Notes: generated by a model not told the origin, from the sequence alone. A DNA stretch of 64,000 nucleotides from Glossina fuscipes (GCF_014805625.2 NW_023998423.1:16146545-16210544), one strand, 5' to 3'; counted from the stretch's first letter, positions 25,503 to 37,940 are shown. A program made the numbers and translations.

Positions 25503-25812
25503 GTGAGCTAAGGCCGCCCTACAGTTATTCAACTTATCAACCTTTCAAAATAAATCGTTATATGAGAAGTGGTCGAAAAAACGCTCCAATCCAAACCATT
25601 TTCACTAGCGATTGTCCTTGAAAATATTTCAAAAATTACGGTCCATAGGTTATGCACATGAAAAACAAAATGGACAGACGGACAGACATGCTTATATCGA
25701 TTCAGATAGTAATTCTGACCAATAAAGGAACAATGTCCTCGCAAGATCTTGCTGCGTGTTGCATACATTCGCTAACATTTAATATACACTTGCACCACAC
25801 GTGGTGTAGAAT
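25503..25812 (-). repeat. Family A copy, minus orientation, near complete
   Basis: Read on the minus strand it runs: TACACCACGTGTGGTGCAAG, GTATATTAAATG, GTATGCAACACG, CTGAATCGATATAAGC, CATGTCTGTCCGTCTGTCCA, a TTTTTGAAATATTTTC segment, AAATGGTTTGGATTGG, CGACCACTTCTCATATAACG, GAATAACTGTAGGGCGGCC, and an end near CTCACTATAGTG. Each block has a counterpart in 15894-16255. The start motif with a GTGTGGTG inverted pair and the GTCC/GTCT core are the hallmarks of the family. Confidence 0.75.
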
Positions 25813-27189
25813 ATGAAAATGAATTTTCATTTATTATCAATAAAAATCCTGCCCAACCAATGTTATCCGAATATAGAAATTTTTTGGTTTTTTTTTTTTT
25901 TCAAATAAAGGTAAAGTAGCTACGGTAGATTCGGCCATAGCCAAGCATAATTTTCTTACTGGTTTCATTTAAGCAAATTTACATTTTTCTCTTTTTTTAT
26001 ACATAAATTCGTAATCTCACATCCTTTTTATGAAACAATGATAAAATACCGGAAACAATAGTATCTGGTATAAAAATAGTATCTGGTATAGCAATAAGTC
26101 CTTACGGGTTTCAGACAACAGTAACAAAGATTTTATTCAAAGTATTCCCCATCGGTAGTCAGTATATTGATCGTCTGGTTGAAAATTCAATAGCTGCCCC
26201 CAAAATCACCCCTAATTCGGGTATTATCGTAATATTCGAAGCACTACATAAGCAAAAAAAATATTGACTGGAGTTCGAAAATTATCGGGAATTTTCTCAT
26301 TAGTCTGCCTTAACTTCGGTGGAAAAACGTAGATATATCCTAAGGATTGCATTCTTAGTTAAGTCAATAAATGGTGCTCTCGAACCGCCGATCTTGTTAG
26401 TACAGATTAGCTTTATTGTTCAGTATAGATATAATTAATTATAGGGCTTTTAGGCCTTTTAGGCTGATCTGCAAAAACCTAGATGATCGGATTACTTAAA
26501 TACTATCAAATCGATTATTTCTTAATATGCATGTCTTCCCTATGACGAATCGAAATTTGCTTATAATCTTCAAGGGTTCATGTGTAATTATATTCTCTGT
26601 TTTAGTTGCCAGGCTTTTGTATGTTGGCATCCGTTTAGTGATTCATCCCCGGCTTGGGTCTAGATTGGCTGCGAGGGCGCCATTATGCATTCTCTATTAT
26701 TTATTTATACATGAATTTGTTGTTTGTTGTTTTTTTATTTTTTTTTTTTAATTAAAAGCCGTGGCACATAACGAATCTTTTAGTTGATGGAGCGATAAGA
26801 GTAATCGTAACTTTTATCAACATCAGCTTACGTTAGTTATGCTACGCTCTCTTGTATGCAGAAAGCTATCAAATTAAGAATTTGCTCCAGAGTCATTGTT
26901 TCCCATGCGATTCCATGCGCGTATAACTGAAAAGTTTTTTCAAAGGCCTTTCATTCAAAGCCATCTGTATGTGATAGATAGCAAATATGCAAGTAGTGTT
27001 GAAATGATTGAAGATTTGTATAGATTTGCTATAGATTCGAACTTATATAGAGACATATAGCAAATATGTTAGTTAAAAAAAAAAAATTGTTATGTTGTCT
27101 CAAACTATGTTGTTTAATGGCCACAAGCATAAAAGATTTTAAATGAATTTTCCTCAAAGAAAAAAACAAAAAAAAAGACGCGTATAAGT
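25813..27189. other. Gene-free DNA
   Basis: No gene is supported. There is a short tandem duplication, AGTATCTGGTATAAAA twice, at about 26060-26091. The more GC-mixed part at 26120-26480 shows no readable domain and may be an unrecognised old repeat. Confidence 0.6.
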
Positions 27190-27314
27190 TTTTTGCGAAA
27201 AACGCCACAAATTACATCGAGCAAGCACCGAGTTTTTTTTTCTGCAATGAGACCAAACACTAAGGGAATGGCTTCTATTTGTGTAACACAATGACGATCA
27301 GAAAAAGCAGACAA
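27190..27314 (-). pseudogene. Possible MULE-type transposase fragment
   Basis: A minus-strand frame starting at 27314 reads '...IEAIPLVFGLIAEKKTR' and 'CLLDVICGVF'. In Mutator-like (MULE) transposases the strand after the first catalytic residue has the pattern 'x-P-L-V-Y-A-L-L-P-N-K-x-x-x-T-Y-x-x-L/V-x-x', to which this can be laid. Only about 40 residues look related. The frame then runs into A/T-rich low-complexity sequence. No catalytic residue can be placed. It lies about 60 bp from a SINE copy. This is a weak call; chance similarity is possible. Confidence 0.27.
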
Positions 27315-27369
27315 AACAGAAACTAATTGGCAGATAGTGCCCGGAGCCTACTGGGCGTGTGTGAAATTG

Positions 27370-27472
27370 ATAAGTGTTATGCCTTTACCGACTGAGCACT
27401 TACTATCCACACTTCACTGATTTCTTCCACAAACACTGATTTGGTACTTACTCTGCTGCTCATGCGGAATTT
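27370..27472 (-). repeat. SINE-like family B, copy 1
   Basis: On the minus strand: CCGCATGAGCAGCAGAGTAA, GTACCAAATCAGTG, and a tail AAGTGCTCAGTCGGTAAAGG followed by CATAACACTTATCA. Head and tail both recur in the other family B copies (33838, 35687, 48235, 49897, 51095). The GAGCAGCAGAGTAAG head sits where other copies have a tRNA A-box-like TAGTCGAGTAAATAAG. Family B is short, has no ORF and is probably a tRNA-derived SINE. Confidence 0.6.
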
Positions 27473-29115
27473 CACTCACATGACTTTTCCCTGACCTTTG
27501 CTGCTTTTTTTTCCAATAAGGCGAGTAGACCCTGTTTACTGGAATTTCGTATGAAGAACTTGAAAATAGCCACAAAAGTAAAAGTGAACTGAACGTTATA
27601 TCGACGCAAGTATTAAGTTCACAGGGACTTTTTCACAAGTGTAAGACAAAAGGGGATCACTTGGAACGAAATATATTTTCTGATATTTTCATGCTATTTT
27701 TTGACAAGACCTATAGAAGGCAAAGCCAGGGCTACATTAATGATGGACTAAGTTATAATTGCTGGTTTGAATTTTCTCTTCATTGTGTTATTGAAATGCA
27801 CTACAATTTATTTTGAAAAATTTTAGAACTATAAAGTGTTAATCAGCGAAGCGTAGTGATTGAAAATACCCAATGCGACTTCAGATTAAGAAAAAAGAAG
27901 AAGATAAAAAAAAAAGTAATATTTATCAATCTTTAGAGTCTTAAGTGTGGCCTAAATACCAGTCAGGCAAAGTTTGATATCGATTCAGATGAAGAGGAAG
28001 AGTAAGAAGAAAAAGGAGACGAGACAAAGAAAAACGAAAGCAAAGTAATATTTATCCACCTTCACACTCTTAATTGCCATTAAATGCTGTCGATTCTCTC
28101 CAACTTTAGATTTTTTCTTTCCACTGGTCTATGTAAAGTAACTTTCCTAAGTTAGTGTCAACTAAAGAAGTTTTGTTTTAACGAAATAAAATGGAGAATG
28201 AAAACACTCCGAGAATGATAGTAAATTATAAAACAATGCTAACATTTCTATGTACGCAAAAAAGTTGCTCTTAGATTGTAAATGCGCTTTTTCTTTCAAC
28301 TTGATATAGCCAGCGGATGCGAAAAGCGTTTTCAAAAACTCCAAAATTTTTATCGTCTTTTTTTTGTTTTTCACTTTTTTATTTAATAAGGATTATTTAC
28401 ACGAAAAAAAAAGCATTTAAAACGTTGTTGTACATACGTATAAGATTTACGTTGAAAAGTGCATTTAAATGGAATTTGAAAAGAAAAGAACTAAAATATA
28501 TTGAATAATGTATCTGTTGATTTTTGTTTTCTACTTTTTATTTATAGTTTATGTTTTTCCCACAAACATTTAAACGAAACAGCTCGTTGACCAACCGATT
28601 TATTCACAAAACCATAAATAAGCGCATATGTGGATACATGTATATATATATATATATATGTATGTATCCTACACATCCTAGCAAATATTTGTTTATTGGG
28701 TTTTTTATTTATATTGCTGTATAGTAATGTGTAGTGTAGTGCTTACGAGTAATCCAGAATGGTTTTCAAGTTTTCAATGAATTCAATACAATATTTGCAT
28801 TTTTTGCGCGCTTTAGATTCTTTTGCTTTCATTCGCAAAACCATTGAATTGTTGCTTAATACCTAGCAAAAATAAGAATAATAATAAAAAAAAAAAAAAA
28901 AAAAAAACAATATATATGTATATAGAAATACATATTCATATATAGATTATATTGCATATAAATAAAAGAAAAAGAAAAAAAAACAATAAAATATTATATC
29001 GATTTCCATATCAGATGATTTGTTTCAATTATTTTACTGTTTTATTGACACAATTTCTTTTTCTCATAGCAAATGCTTTCCTGCTGTTGCCATTACTTTT
29101 TAATCCCGCCCATAC

Positions 29116-29158
<43 letters not shown>

Positions 29159-29761
29159 TACGGCACATGCAAGTGATTTCTATATATGAAACTATAAACG
29201 TTTACTTATATGTAAAATATATGCGTGTACATGTGTAGTGAATGCCGAATTTATGCAAATGTATTTGTTTTTTTCATTTCAAATGTACAACAACTCTATA
29301 ATCAAGCGGTAGTGTAATAATTAAATCAAACGGTTTGTTAGATGAAAAAAAAAAACACTCGAAATATATATTTTTGTTTTATTTCTCAACGTCCTATTAG
29401 AGAGTAAATGTTTTTGCCTACACATAAGTTATTGGGTAATCAAGGTACGCCACATAAACCGGATATAGTTAGTTCTCTTATTTTATTTAGAAAAATCTTT
29501 ATTTTCATTATAAAAATTCGAAATAAATCTGAACGATAATTGTCTTTATATTATACATGACTTTCGCTACGGAATATGTGAGGTGAATGCAACCCACGGA
29601 ACGATTTGAAATCTACCCTTTTTTCCATTTTTTACCAATCAATTGGGAGTAATTTTTTTAAATGGTTTTAAACATCTCTGCTTAATGTTTTTCAAGTGCG
29701 TTTTTGTTCAACGAAAAGATAGCAATTTTTATGTCACATTAATGAAATTATTTTAGTCCTA
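27473..29761. other. Gene-free AT-rich DNA with simple repeats
   Basis: Includes A22 at 28886-28907, an (AT)n run at about 28640-28660 and a longer (TA)n array at 29115-29160. Purine-rich GAAGAA stretches occur near 27895 and 28000-28040. No gene was seen. Confidence 0.65.
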
Positions 29762-30062
29762 AGGCGTATATCCTATTGAATATGGATTGGATTGGAATAT
29801 ATTTTTTTGGAAGGGTATCCACTTAGCACCAAGTAAGACGTCATAGTTGCCTACCAAAATCCCTATATCACTTTACCTAATGCCGAGCTGTCGATCTCGG
29901 CGTATGGGTGGAGGCGCATATCCTATTGAATATGGATAGGATTTGAATATTTTTTCGAAAGCTATCCATATACCACCAAGTAAGACGTCATAATTGCCTA
30001 TTTCCTAAACCTCTATATTGCTTTACCTTAAACAAGGCTGTCGAAATCGTTTAAACTTGGCC
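29762..30062. repeat. 150-bp tandem duplication
   Basis: Two adjacent copies, 29762-29911 and 29912-30062. Both begin AGGCG(T/C)ATATCCTATTG followed by AATATGGAT, share ACCACCAAGTAAGACGTCAT (ACCAAGTAAGACGTCAT in the first), TTGCCTA, CTATAT..CTTTACC and GCTGTCGA. They have drifted apart by scattered substitutions and small indels. The unit is not coding and belongs to neither family A nor B. I do not recognise it. Confidence 0.85.
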
Positions 30063-30165
30063 GTAATTTATACACTTCCGACGATTAACGACTCACTGTA
30101 ACGACTAACTCGTTTATAGCTGCCGATAAGGAATGCATTCTGTTTTGCTGTCGCACTGCAAAACT

Positions 30166-30196
30166 TTCGATCGTAAAATTTTAAATTACGATCGAA
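30166..30196. repeat. Perfect 11-bp inverted repeat (GATCG hairpin)
   Basis: TTCGATCGTAA at 30166-30176 and TTACGATCGAA at 30186-30196 are exact reverse complements around a 9-base AT-only loop. It could be a cruciform, a protein-binding palindrome or a transposon internal stem. It lies just right of the 150-bp duplication. Confidence 0.8.
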
Positions 30197-30479
30197 TTTA
30201 CGCGATATAAGCAGCTGTAAAACAGCCATAGTTTCTTCATTATAATCTCTCAAAAATTATATAACATCAATAATAGTTCACTTATGCGGGAAAAGACACG
30301 AGGAAAATATCTATGTAATCCATACATACCGTATATGTATGTGAAATCTGGTGTCTTGCGCCAACTTGCGTGTGAAACTAAAACAAATTAAAACTTGTTG
30401 GCGTATGAATGTTTTTTTTTTTTTTTTGAAAGAAGGTATGGAGAAAACTTTAAAGAATAGTCCCGCCCCATCTAAAGTT

Positions 30480-30655
30480 CTACATTCATCGATTTTTGTG
30501 CAAAATCACTGACAGTCACAAATTTTCTTCGCTACATGGCAATGGTCGTAAATATGACGCGAATTAATCCATTCTCAATAGTCTTCATCCAAAAGGTATC
30601 AATAAATATGCACCGTATATATATATACGTCAGATGGACAGATAGACAGACAAAT
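30480..30655 (-). repeat. Degenerate family A copy, minus orientation
   Basis: The right end has CAGATGGACAGATAGACAGA, the reverse complement of a TCTGTCTATCTGTCC core as in family A. The preceding 150 bases are strongly diverged. Limits are approximate. Confidence 0.4.
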
Positions 30656-31495
30656 GAGAGCAATTATAATGGCATTGTCTCAAACAAATCAAAAAAACAT
30701 TGCTGACGATGGCTTCATCCAAAATATTATAGATGAAATTAGAAGATTCACTGAGAACTACCTACGAGGTTTAAGTATACACATCAAGAAACTCCATATT
30801 CACCTCAAAATTGTCCCGATATTGCATACATCCTCAAGAAAGTTGTTACGACCTTACTAGAGTTATTTCAGGAAGTGAAAGGTTGTTAACACTATTTAAC
30901 ACTGATTAACATATTACCCTTACACGAGAACCGAGAAGATATATTCTAGTATATAACATCCAGAAATATTCATAGGAGAGCCCATAAACTTTATGTATTC
31001 TTGATTAGCGAACAGCAGTCGAGTAGCCTGAGTCGATTCAATGAAATCTCTTTTCTTGTCCCTTATTTCGAAAAAACGAATGCCTCCAAAATTATCCTTA
31101 GTGTGTGCATGTGTGCTAAAAAAGTTAAACGATCGGATTTAGGAATAGGCGTCCAAGTAACTGTCCATCTGTCTTTCATTTCCGGAGAGGCTATTTATTG
31201 ATAAGTTGGACTTGGTTTACATATATATGCTTGTAGTTTAGAAGTGAACATCCACTTGCCTATAAGCTGCAAACTCCAGCACATACCAGTGTAAAATCGC
31301 GTATGCAAATTGTCGATAATTTAAAATTTTAAGTGGAAACCAGATCTGACCTACATAGAGGGATATAGCTTACAATGTGGAACTAGTACTGAGTACAAAT
31401 ATTCTTTAAATAAAACGATTCTTATCACTCAGTTAAAATGCTTATGTCAAGGCTTAATATGGTGGATATTAAAAATTCGATAGAAAAGGAACATA

Positions 31496-31526
<31 letters not shown>

Positions 31527-33837
31527 CATTTTTTTTTTGTGTTATATGAAGACGGTTAAATTTTAGGGATCCCTTACATATATAAAATAAAAGTAAATTT
31601 TTTTGCTAAGTTGTTAACATGCTCATGGCTTTAGTTTATATCTTTTATTACAAAATTTTATTGCTTTCTTGGTTATTGCATATTCGCTTTTATATACACA
31701 TGTGTAAAAGTAATCAGCGATTACGAAAGAAAAAAAAAACTATTAATCAAAACTGAAAAGAAGATGAAACGAGAGATAAAATGTCGATCTGCTTAAACAA
31801 GTGCAGCAATCTATAGTCTCTATATAGAAGTTTAAGCAAACTTTAAGATATATATATATCTATATATATATGGCTGCGTAAAAATACCCCTTATATATAT
31901 ATATATATCTATGTAGCAAATGCAAATACTTATGAACTAAACATATACATCACGTACTTATGCCAATACCATTTCATATGCATTCGAGCTTATCTGTAGT
32001 GAAAAGTGGTGGTAAGGTTTTGTCTTGTGTTTATATTTTGTTGTGCTTTATGCACGTGCTTTCCTGCGTGTGTGTGTGTGTGTGTGTGCTGGTATTACCA
32101 TCTATCTTTAAGAGACACAAATTCTTCTATATATAGAGAATTTTTTTTTTCTTCCATTGAAATAAATGTAGAAAACTTGTTTACAACTTTATGCAATAAT
32201 TTATAATAATACATTTATTTTCCTGATAGGAGTACAGACTACATATGTATAGTGTTTATACTGCACATGTACGAGCATGTTGTGGTTTCTTCTTCATAGA
32301 TTTTCTATGTGGTTTGTGGGTTTTTTTTTCTTCTTTTTTTCTTCTTATATCTGTGGCTAAAACATGAAGATATATTGGATATCATGAACAGGTTGTAACA
32401 TCTACTAAGTATTAGTTTGAAAGCATGCACAAAGATTGATGAGTAAAATCCTCGAAATCTTTTTAAGAATATTGTTAACGTAATATACATATGTATATAT
32501 ATTTACTGAGTAACATTTACTAAGTATTATATATATATATGCGTTATATATTTGTATAAGCATAAAAAAAATTAGCTATCACACCATTTGTGCATAACTG
32601 CAGAGTGCGGAAAGGATATGACACATGTCCTATCAACATGTTGTTAATAAAGTTTAATGATTTTGTCACACTCAATATATATGCATGTATATATATATAT
32701 ATATAGAGAGAAATGAATTTTAAGGTATATCTTATTCTCATATGCAATGTCTTGTCAAATGCAGTAACTCCCTTAAGGCTTTTGAACGTTACTGTAGCAT
32801 ATATAATAAACTAAATCTAGATACAAAAAGTGGTTCATCCTTTAAAACGGATTCAATTTTCTTTATTTATTTTATTTACTGCTAGGAGGCATATTAAATT
32901 TGCAATTGCTTGTGCAATATACGAAGGAAACTGAAAGCAATGTATATAGTCTTGAGAAGAATAAGATTCAAAATCGATCGATCCAATGGCTTTTGTTTTG
33001 TTTTTTTTTTTTTTTGCAAGTAAAAGAGTTATTTGGTTTCTCAATTGCCAACTGTTACACTCAACTGTAACAAATGTAATAACAATGAAATCATTATGGG
33101 TCACTTGTGCAGATGCACAAGTCGGTATTTCAAGGATGGAAAGATATTACAATGTGCTTCTCCACATTTACATCGGCAAGAACAAAAACAGAAGTCAAAT
33201 TTGTGAAAATTATGTTAAAAATATTTTTTTTTAAAAATTTTTAAAGAAAACTAATTTTTAGAAACCATTCGTTTTGATCAAGAAGCTCATATGCTTTTTG
33301 GTCTAATATTTTCATTCAAGTTTGCTTAGAATAGAAACGTGAATCAAATTTTTTAAAAGTCTTAGCGAAGCCTACTATACTATATCTACGTATACTATAC
33401 CTACTATATTTATTTTATAAACAGGCTTAAATAATGGTCAACTTAAGGAACTAAAAGAGTGAAATACATCAAATGCAAAGACCTTGTAAGGCCTTGTTTG
33501 TAGGGATTACACACTAATCGAAAATGTTGACATACCTAAGCAGGATCGTTGTCTGTCTCTTCGCGATCTAAGAAGCAATTACGCATTTGAAGCGAAGAAG
33601 CAAAGTAGAACTAACATAACTACGCTTGCGAAACCAGGTCATGCTCTCACACTTTGATAGTATTTTGGACCGTAAGATTTCTTAATAATCTTAATTAACT
33701 AAGCATCGTACTGTTTATGAAGGCAAAGACGTTATAAGTCGTAACGTGGCCTTTAAAACCCACGCCATGTAAGACATATCTTTCAGAGCGGAAAAGAGCA
33801 AGAGTTAGTGGGATTACCCGCTACCTAGTAGTAAATT
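30656..33837. other. Gene-free AT-rich DNA with microsatellites
   Basis: Contains (AT)n at 31500-31526, interrupted AT arrays at 31846-31910 and 32690-32706, and (TG)n at 32067-32088. Short frames on both strands have no recognisable domain. Confidence 0.65.
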
Positions 33838-33928
33838 TTTGACCTTTACCGACTGAGCGCTTACTATTGTTGCGATCGCCCTGACTTAATACTCGCTATT
33901 CTTATTTACTCGACTACTCATCCGGATA
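33838..33928 (-). repeat. SINE-like family B, copy 2
   Basis: On the minus strand: TCCGGATGAGTAGTCGAGTA then AATAAG, a middle with GTATTAAGTCAGGGCG, and the tail AAGCGCTCAGTCGGTAAAGG. TAGTCGAGTAAATAAG fits the shape of a tRNA A box (T-R-G-Y-N-N-A-G-N-N). Head, spacing and tail match copies 1, 4 and 6. Confidence 0.65.
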
Positions 33929-34747
33929 AGTTACTTCTTTGATGGTGAAACTTCCATTAGATGCCATGAGGTTCCTTCAGTTTTTTTAGTACTAAAGCCA
34001 AATGCTTCTTAAGGATTTATGAGTTATTGTGTAAACTTTACCAAACAATACACTACCGAAAAAGTATCATCCCTTAGCCTGCCGATCATTCATATGCAAG
34101 CGAATTAGATTCATGATCAGAGCTTAGGAATATATCTTTGGTAGCATTGCGTTAATTCTACCTAAGCTATGCATAACATCTCTCTTATTTGTACACTCTT
34201 ACGTGTGTATGTGCAATTTTTTTATTTACGATTTTAAATGAGAATATACTTACGCACATAAAATATATTACGTAATTGTGTTGAATTGAATTTTACGTTT
34301 TTAAATTATCATCACTATTCAAATTTCTATTCAATTTATTTTCTTCTTTTTTCTTTTCTTTTCTCCCTCTTTAGATAAAAAAGAAACCGCGACTATTTAT
34401 CAGTGAAGTCTTTTGAAATAGTAGAAATGTAAGTACGCACATATGTATACGTAAATGTTATGAAATTCTAAGCGTGTAATTTTCATTTTTTTTTTTTTTT
34501 ATTTAAAAGCTTTTCTTAAATTGATTGCGAATAATTTATTTAGGATAATGATGTACGAAATCTACACCATTTAAATATATTTATATTTACATACTTAATG
34601 GAATTTGCACACATGCAACAGCACGATTTCTACATAATGGAGTGCTGGATGATATGAGAATTTAAGTGGCCCACTTTTGTGTTTTCTTTAGCCATTCTTG
34701 CAATTAATAAAATGATTATTATATCGTAAACCACTTGTGTTGCAGAT
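33929..34747. other. Gene-free AT-rich DNA
   Basis: Nothing recognisable apart from a T18 run near 34483-34500 and CT/T-rich sequence at 34335-34372. Confidence 0.6.
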
Positions 34748-35033
34748 GCATATTAAGTTGGTACGGATTTATGCTATACCAAGACGGACTTGGGATAGAA
34801 TAACTTTCTGAATCGATCTAATCTTGTCTGTCCGTCTGTCCGCTTTGTTTCTTTGCGTTCATCTAAGAGGTCGAAATTTTTGAAATATGACGTATTTTGG
34901 CCCAAAGACAAACATTAGCAGAAATTATTTGGGTCGGAACATTTTTTCGACTTTTCTCGTCGTCATATAAATAACTCTATTAGGCGAAACGGTGTAAGGT
35001 ATTTGATGATGATGGGCCGTGCTCCGCTATAAT
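34748..35033 (+). repeat. Dispersed repeat family A copy
   Basis: In order: GCATATTAAGTTGGTACGG, CTGAATCGATCTAATC, a strong core CTTGTCTGTCCGTCTGTCCG, TCGAAATTTTTGAAATATGA, CGTATTTTGGCCCAAAGAC, GTCGGAACATTTTTTCGAC, GTATTTGATGATGATGGGCC and GCTATAAT. It is colinear with 15894-16255 and with the reverse complement of 25503-25812. No ORF. Confidence 0.75.
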
Positions 35034-35686
35034 CTTTTTATTTGCTTTATATAACTTTTATGAAAGATCGACAAACAATTTATTTGCTTAAAAATTTTTT
35101 TCCTATTGAGGATGAACGTCTTCGAGGAGAATAATTTTATTAAAGTTTTTTAGAATATCCCTAACTAATATCACCGACAAATGCAAAAATGTTTGCTACA
35201 ACAACAAATACTTATTAAACAATCTAAAATTCCAGGTAATTCAATAGAATCCGTCGGTAAGTCCTTTATTAATTGTTAGTGACGATTGTCAAAAATTAAA
35301 ATTTCGCATAAAACGAGACCCGCCCATAAACATGCTTAAGATAATTCTGAAAGCATTATTCTTCACATCTTGCCAAGTATGACGGAAAATGGCTAAAAAC
35401 ATTTAAACAAACAGAGCCAAGTTACGTACTTTTAAGTGTGTCTCAAGAGATCAAAGGATTTGTGTAAACTTTCACACAATAGTTTTTACATAAAACGTTC
35501 ACACTGCTATTTCGACTTTATAGCTTTTACTATAACATAATATATTAATAGCCAGTGTATTCACATATGTTTTGTAAATATATACATTTCTTAATTACTC
35601 AAGGGGCAAGTATTCACGATTCATCATCTATATGCGCGTAAGCACGCTAACAGTCACAGAAAAAGAAGAGAGGAAAGAACGATATA
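35034..35686. other. Gene-free AT-rich DNA
   Basis: No feature was recognised in this stretch. Confidence 0.6.
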
Positions 35687-35780
35687 GTTATGCCTTTACC
35701 GATCGAACGTTACATACACTATAATTGCGGCCGCACTCGAATCGTACTTAAAGTCCGGTCTACCGCATTGAGCCGACATA
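35687..35780 (-). repeat. SINE-like family B, copy 3
   Basis: On the minus strand: GGCTCAATGCGGTAGACCGG, then ACTTTAAGTACGATTCGAGT, and the tail CGATCGGTAAAGGCATAACT. The first block is tRNA-like (A-box and D-loop style, GCGGTAGACC), and ACGATTCGAGT lies where a B box (GGTTCGANNCC) is expected. This is the clearest A-box plus B-box pair after copies 4 and 5. Confidence 0.65.
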
Positions 35781-37196
35781 TCAGGTGAGCCGAGTTTATA
35801 GTTGTGCTTCAGTTACTGTCGTCGAAGATCCTTTGAGGAATTTATTTCTCAACTATATAATTATGAAGACTTGTGTGTCAGATTGTTTCGCGAGCCTATT
35901 TATTCATTCTTTTCAATAGTTTCATCATACATTTGTCTGATGGCATATTAAAGATTTGCCGCCGCATCATTATTTATGTCTTTTAATTGAAGAATGATTA
36001 CCTGAAAGTGACCTGGATAAATAACATTGATGTCTTGTTTAACATCGCATGGAACTGTTATAAGAAACGGACAGTAAAATAGAGAAGGAAGACAAAAGAG
36101 AAGAGAATGCTATAGGATTCGAACAATGAATATGATAGAATGATTTATGCCAATATTCGGGAAGAGTTAGGCAAAAGCAAGCCCAACAAAATTTGGAACA
36201 AAATATTTTTACTCCTCAGCAACGTTTTTGACAATAATTTTCAACGGCTTCTGTAATCTCTTTATAGTGAGAACCATCAACTAAAGATATCAACCGCAGC
36301 AATCTTAAGCTCTTCTTTCTGGAAGAAAGATCAGAATGGACAAAAGTGGATGAATTAGTCGCGTAAGGTGGCATACGGAAGAGTTTCGTTTGAATTGCAT
36401 TCGATAACAGATAGGTGAGCTGACGATTTCTTTTGATCTTCAACTCGATAGCTTGTGCGGTCTTATTTAAGCTCCACATGGCAATATTTTGTTTTTATTA
36501 GAGTCTAGTGCTGCTTTGGCATCACGTTGGTTACCTGTGTCGTAAGAGTGTTGCAGCACATTGCAGTTAAAAAATGTCTCTTTGTGTTTGCGTCTTCCTT
36601 TCAAGATATCATTGCTGATTGCTGCAAAAAAACTAAACTACACAGTCTAACGTCTTTAAATTTCATATTTAAACTTTACACTACTAGCACTATAGAGCAC
36701 AAGGGCAATTTTTATCCAACAAAGTCTGGCATCTATATCTATATTAGTTCATAATTATAGTTGCTATAGAAGATTGAAAATAAATTATAATGAAATGGCA
36801 AGTAAGAACCGCATTTTCTTCGCTCACCGATGCTCGTGCAGTCGAACACTTGGGAACATTCGTATGTTAAAAGTTATATTTTCTTTTTTAATCGCCAAAT
36901 TTAACCTTTTTTTCATTCCTGTGGTAGAAAAATAAACGTAGATATATGGGAAGTATTACCATTACGCTGTAATCAAAAATCTGTTCTTTGAAAAATTTTG
37001 CCATACGCTCGTACTTCCAAGAAGTAGCTATAGGTTCACACACCAAAATTTTTAAAATATCAAAATCGTTGTACGCACTATCTGCGAATTTATTTCAATT
37101 GTATTATTCGTTTTTAAGTTTAAAGTGAACATAAAAGTTGTGTTAATCAAAAGTTCTTTTTTATGCTTTTACTTATTATGTTTGTTTTCAAATAAG

Positions 37197-37227
<31 letters not shown>

Positions 37228-37649
37228 CTGGAAATTGAATTATCATATACGCAGTTAATAAAACTCTTGGATATTTTCAACACATGTTGTTGAAAGGAAA
37301 AACAATGAATTGAAGAGTTACTTGGCTTAAAACGAATCTAGAATGCTCATCATGGGCAAAACCTATTCTTCTGATTTCGACGCGAAAATTCAACATAATT
37401 CAGTTAAAGTCAATGTCAAAAACAGCCAGACCTGAAAAGATTAAATTTACCGCTAATTTGGAGATTTTCAATAACACAGTTTTTCGATAAAATTGATTTG
37501 ATTTATGAAAGAAAGGAGGGAAAGGAAGGATGCATATTTGGGATTCATAACTGGGATGAACAGACAGAGATAGAGGAATAGATGAATGAATGAAGGATGC
37601 ATTCTATATGTTGGAGAGTAACAGGGAAGAAAGAAGAGAGAGGAGAGGA
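35781..37649. other. Gene-free DNA
   Basis: An 87-codon minus-strand frame at 36216-36479 has no recognisable domain. A (TA)n array lies at 37197-37225 and a purine-rich tract (GGAAAGGAAGG, GAGAGGAGAGGAAG) at about 37505-37662. Confidence 0.55.
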
Positions 37650-37940
37650 AGAGAGAGCTAGAAATAACAATAATAAAAAGTAAAGCTCAGTTTTCCAAGG
37701 AACTGTGGCCTTGTAATAACCTTAATAAATGTTTACTTCAAATTTTAGGTCCACATCCTTCAGGCACTGTTTACGCCGACATTATACCTAATCCAAGCCC
37801 CTCAATAAAGGATATACATCCCACATTTAATCTTCTGCTTGGAACAGTCAACGGCCAGAGACCTTTTCATGGCTATATCGATTCAAAGGAGCTCAGAACT
37901 GCACTTTACTTCAGGGCTTTTATGCTTTATATGGTTTAAA
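37650..37940 (+). other. Stop-free, more GC-rich segment without an ATG
   Basis: One plus frame stays open from about 37650 to a TAA at about 37936 and reads in part 'GPHPSGTVYADIIPNPSPS' and 'GQRPFHGYIDSKELRTALYF'. The right two-thirds (from 37749) is clearly more GC-rich than its surroundings, follows a splice-acceptor-like CTTCAAATTTTAG, and has a normal-looking amino-acid mix. There is no start codon at its left and no good splice donor at its right. It could be a piece of an old transposable element or an isolated exon. I do not recognise the protein. Confidence 0.25.
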
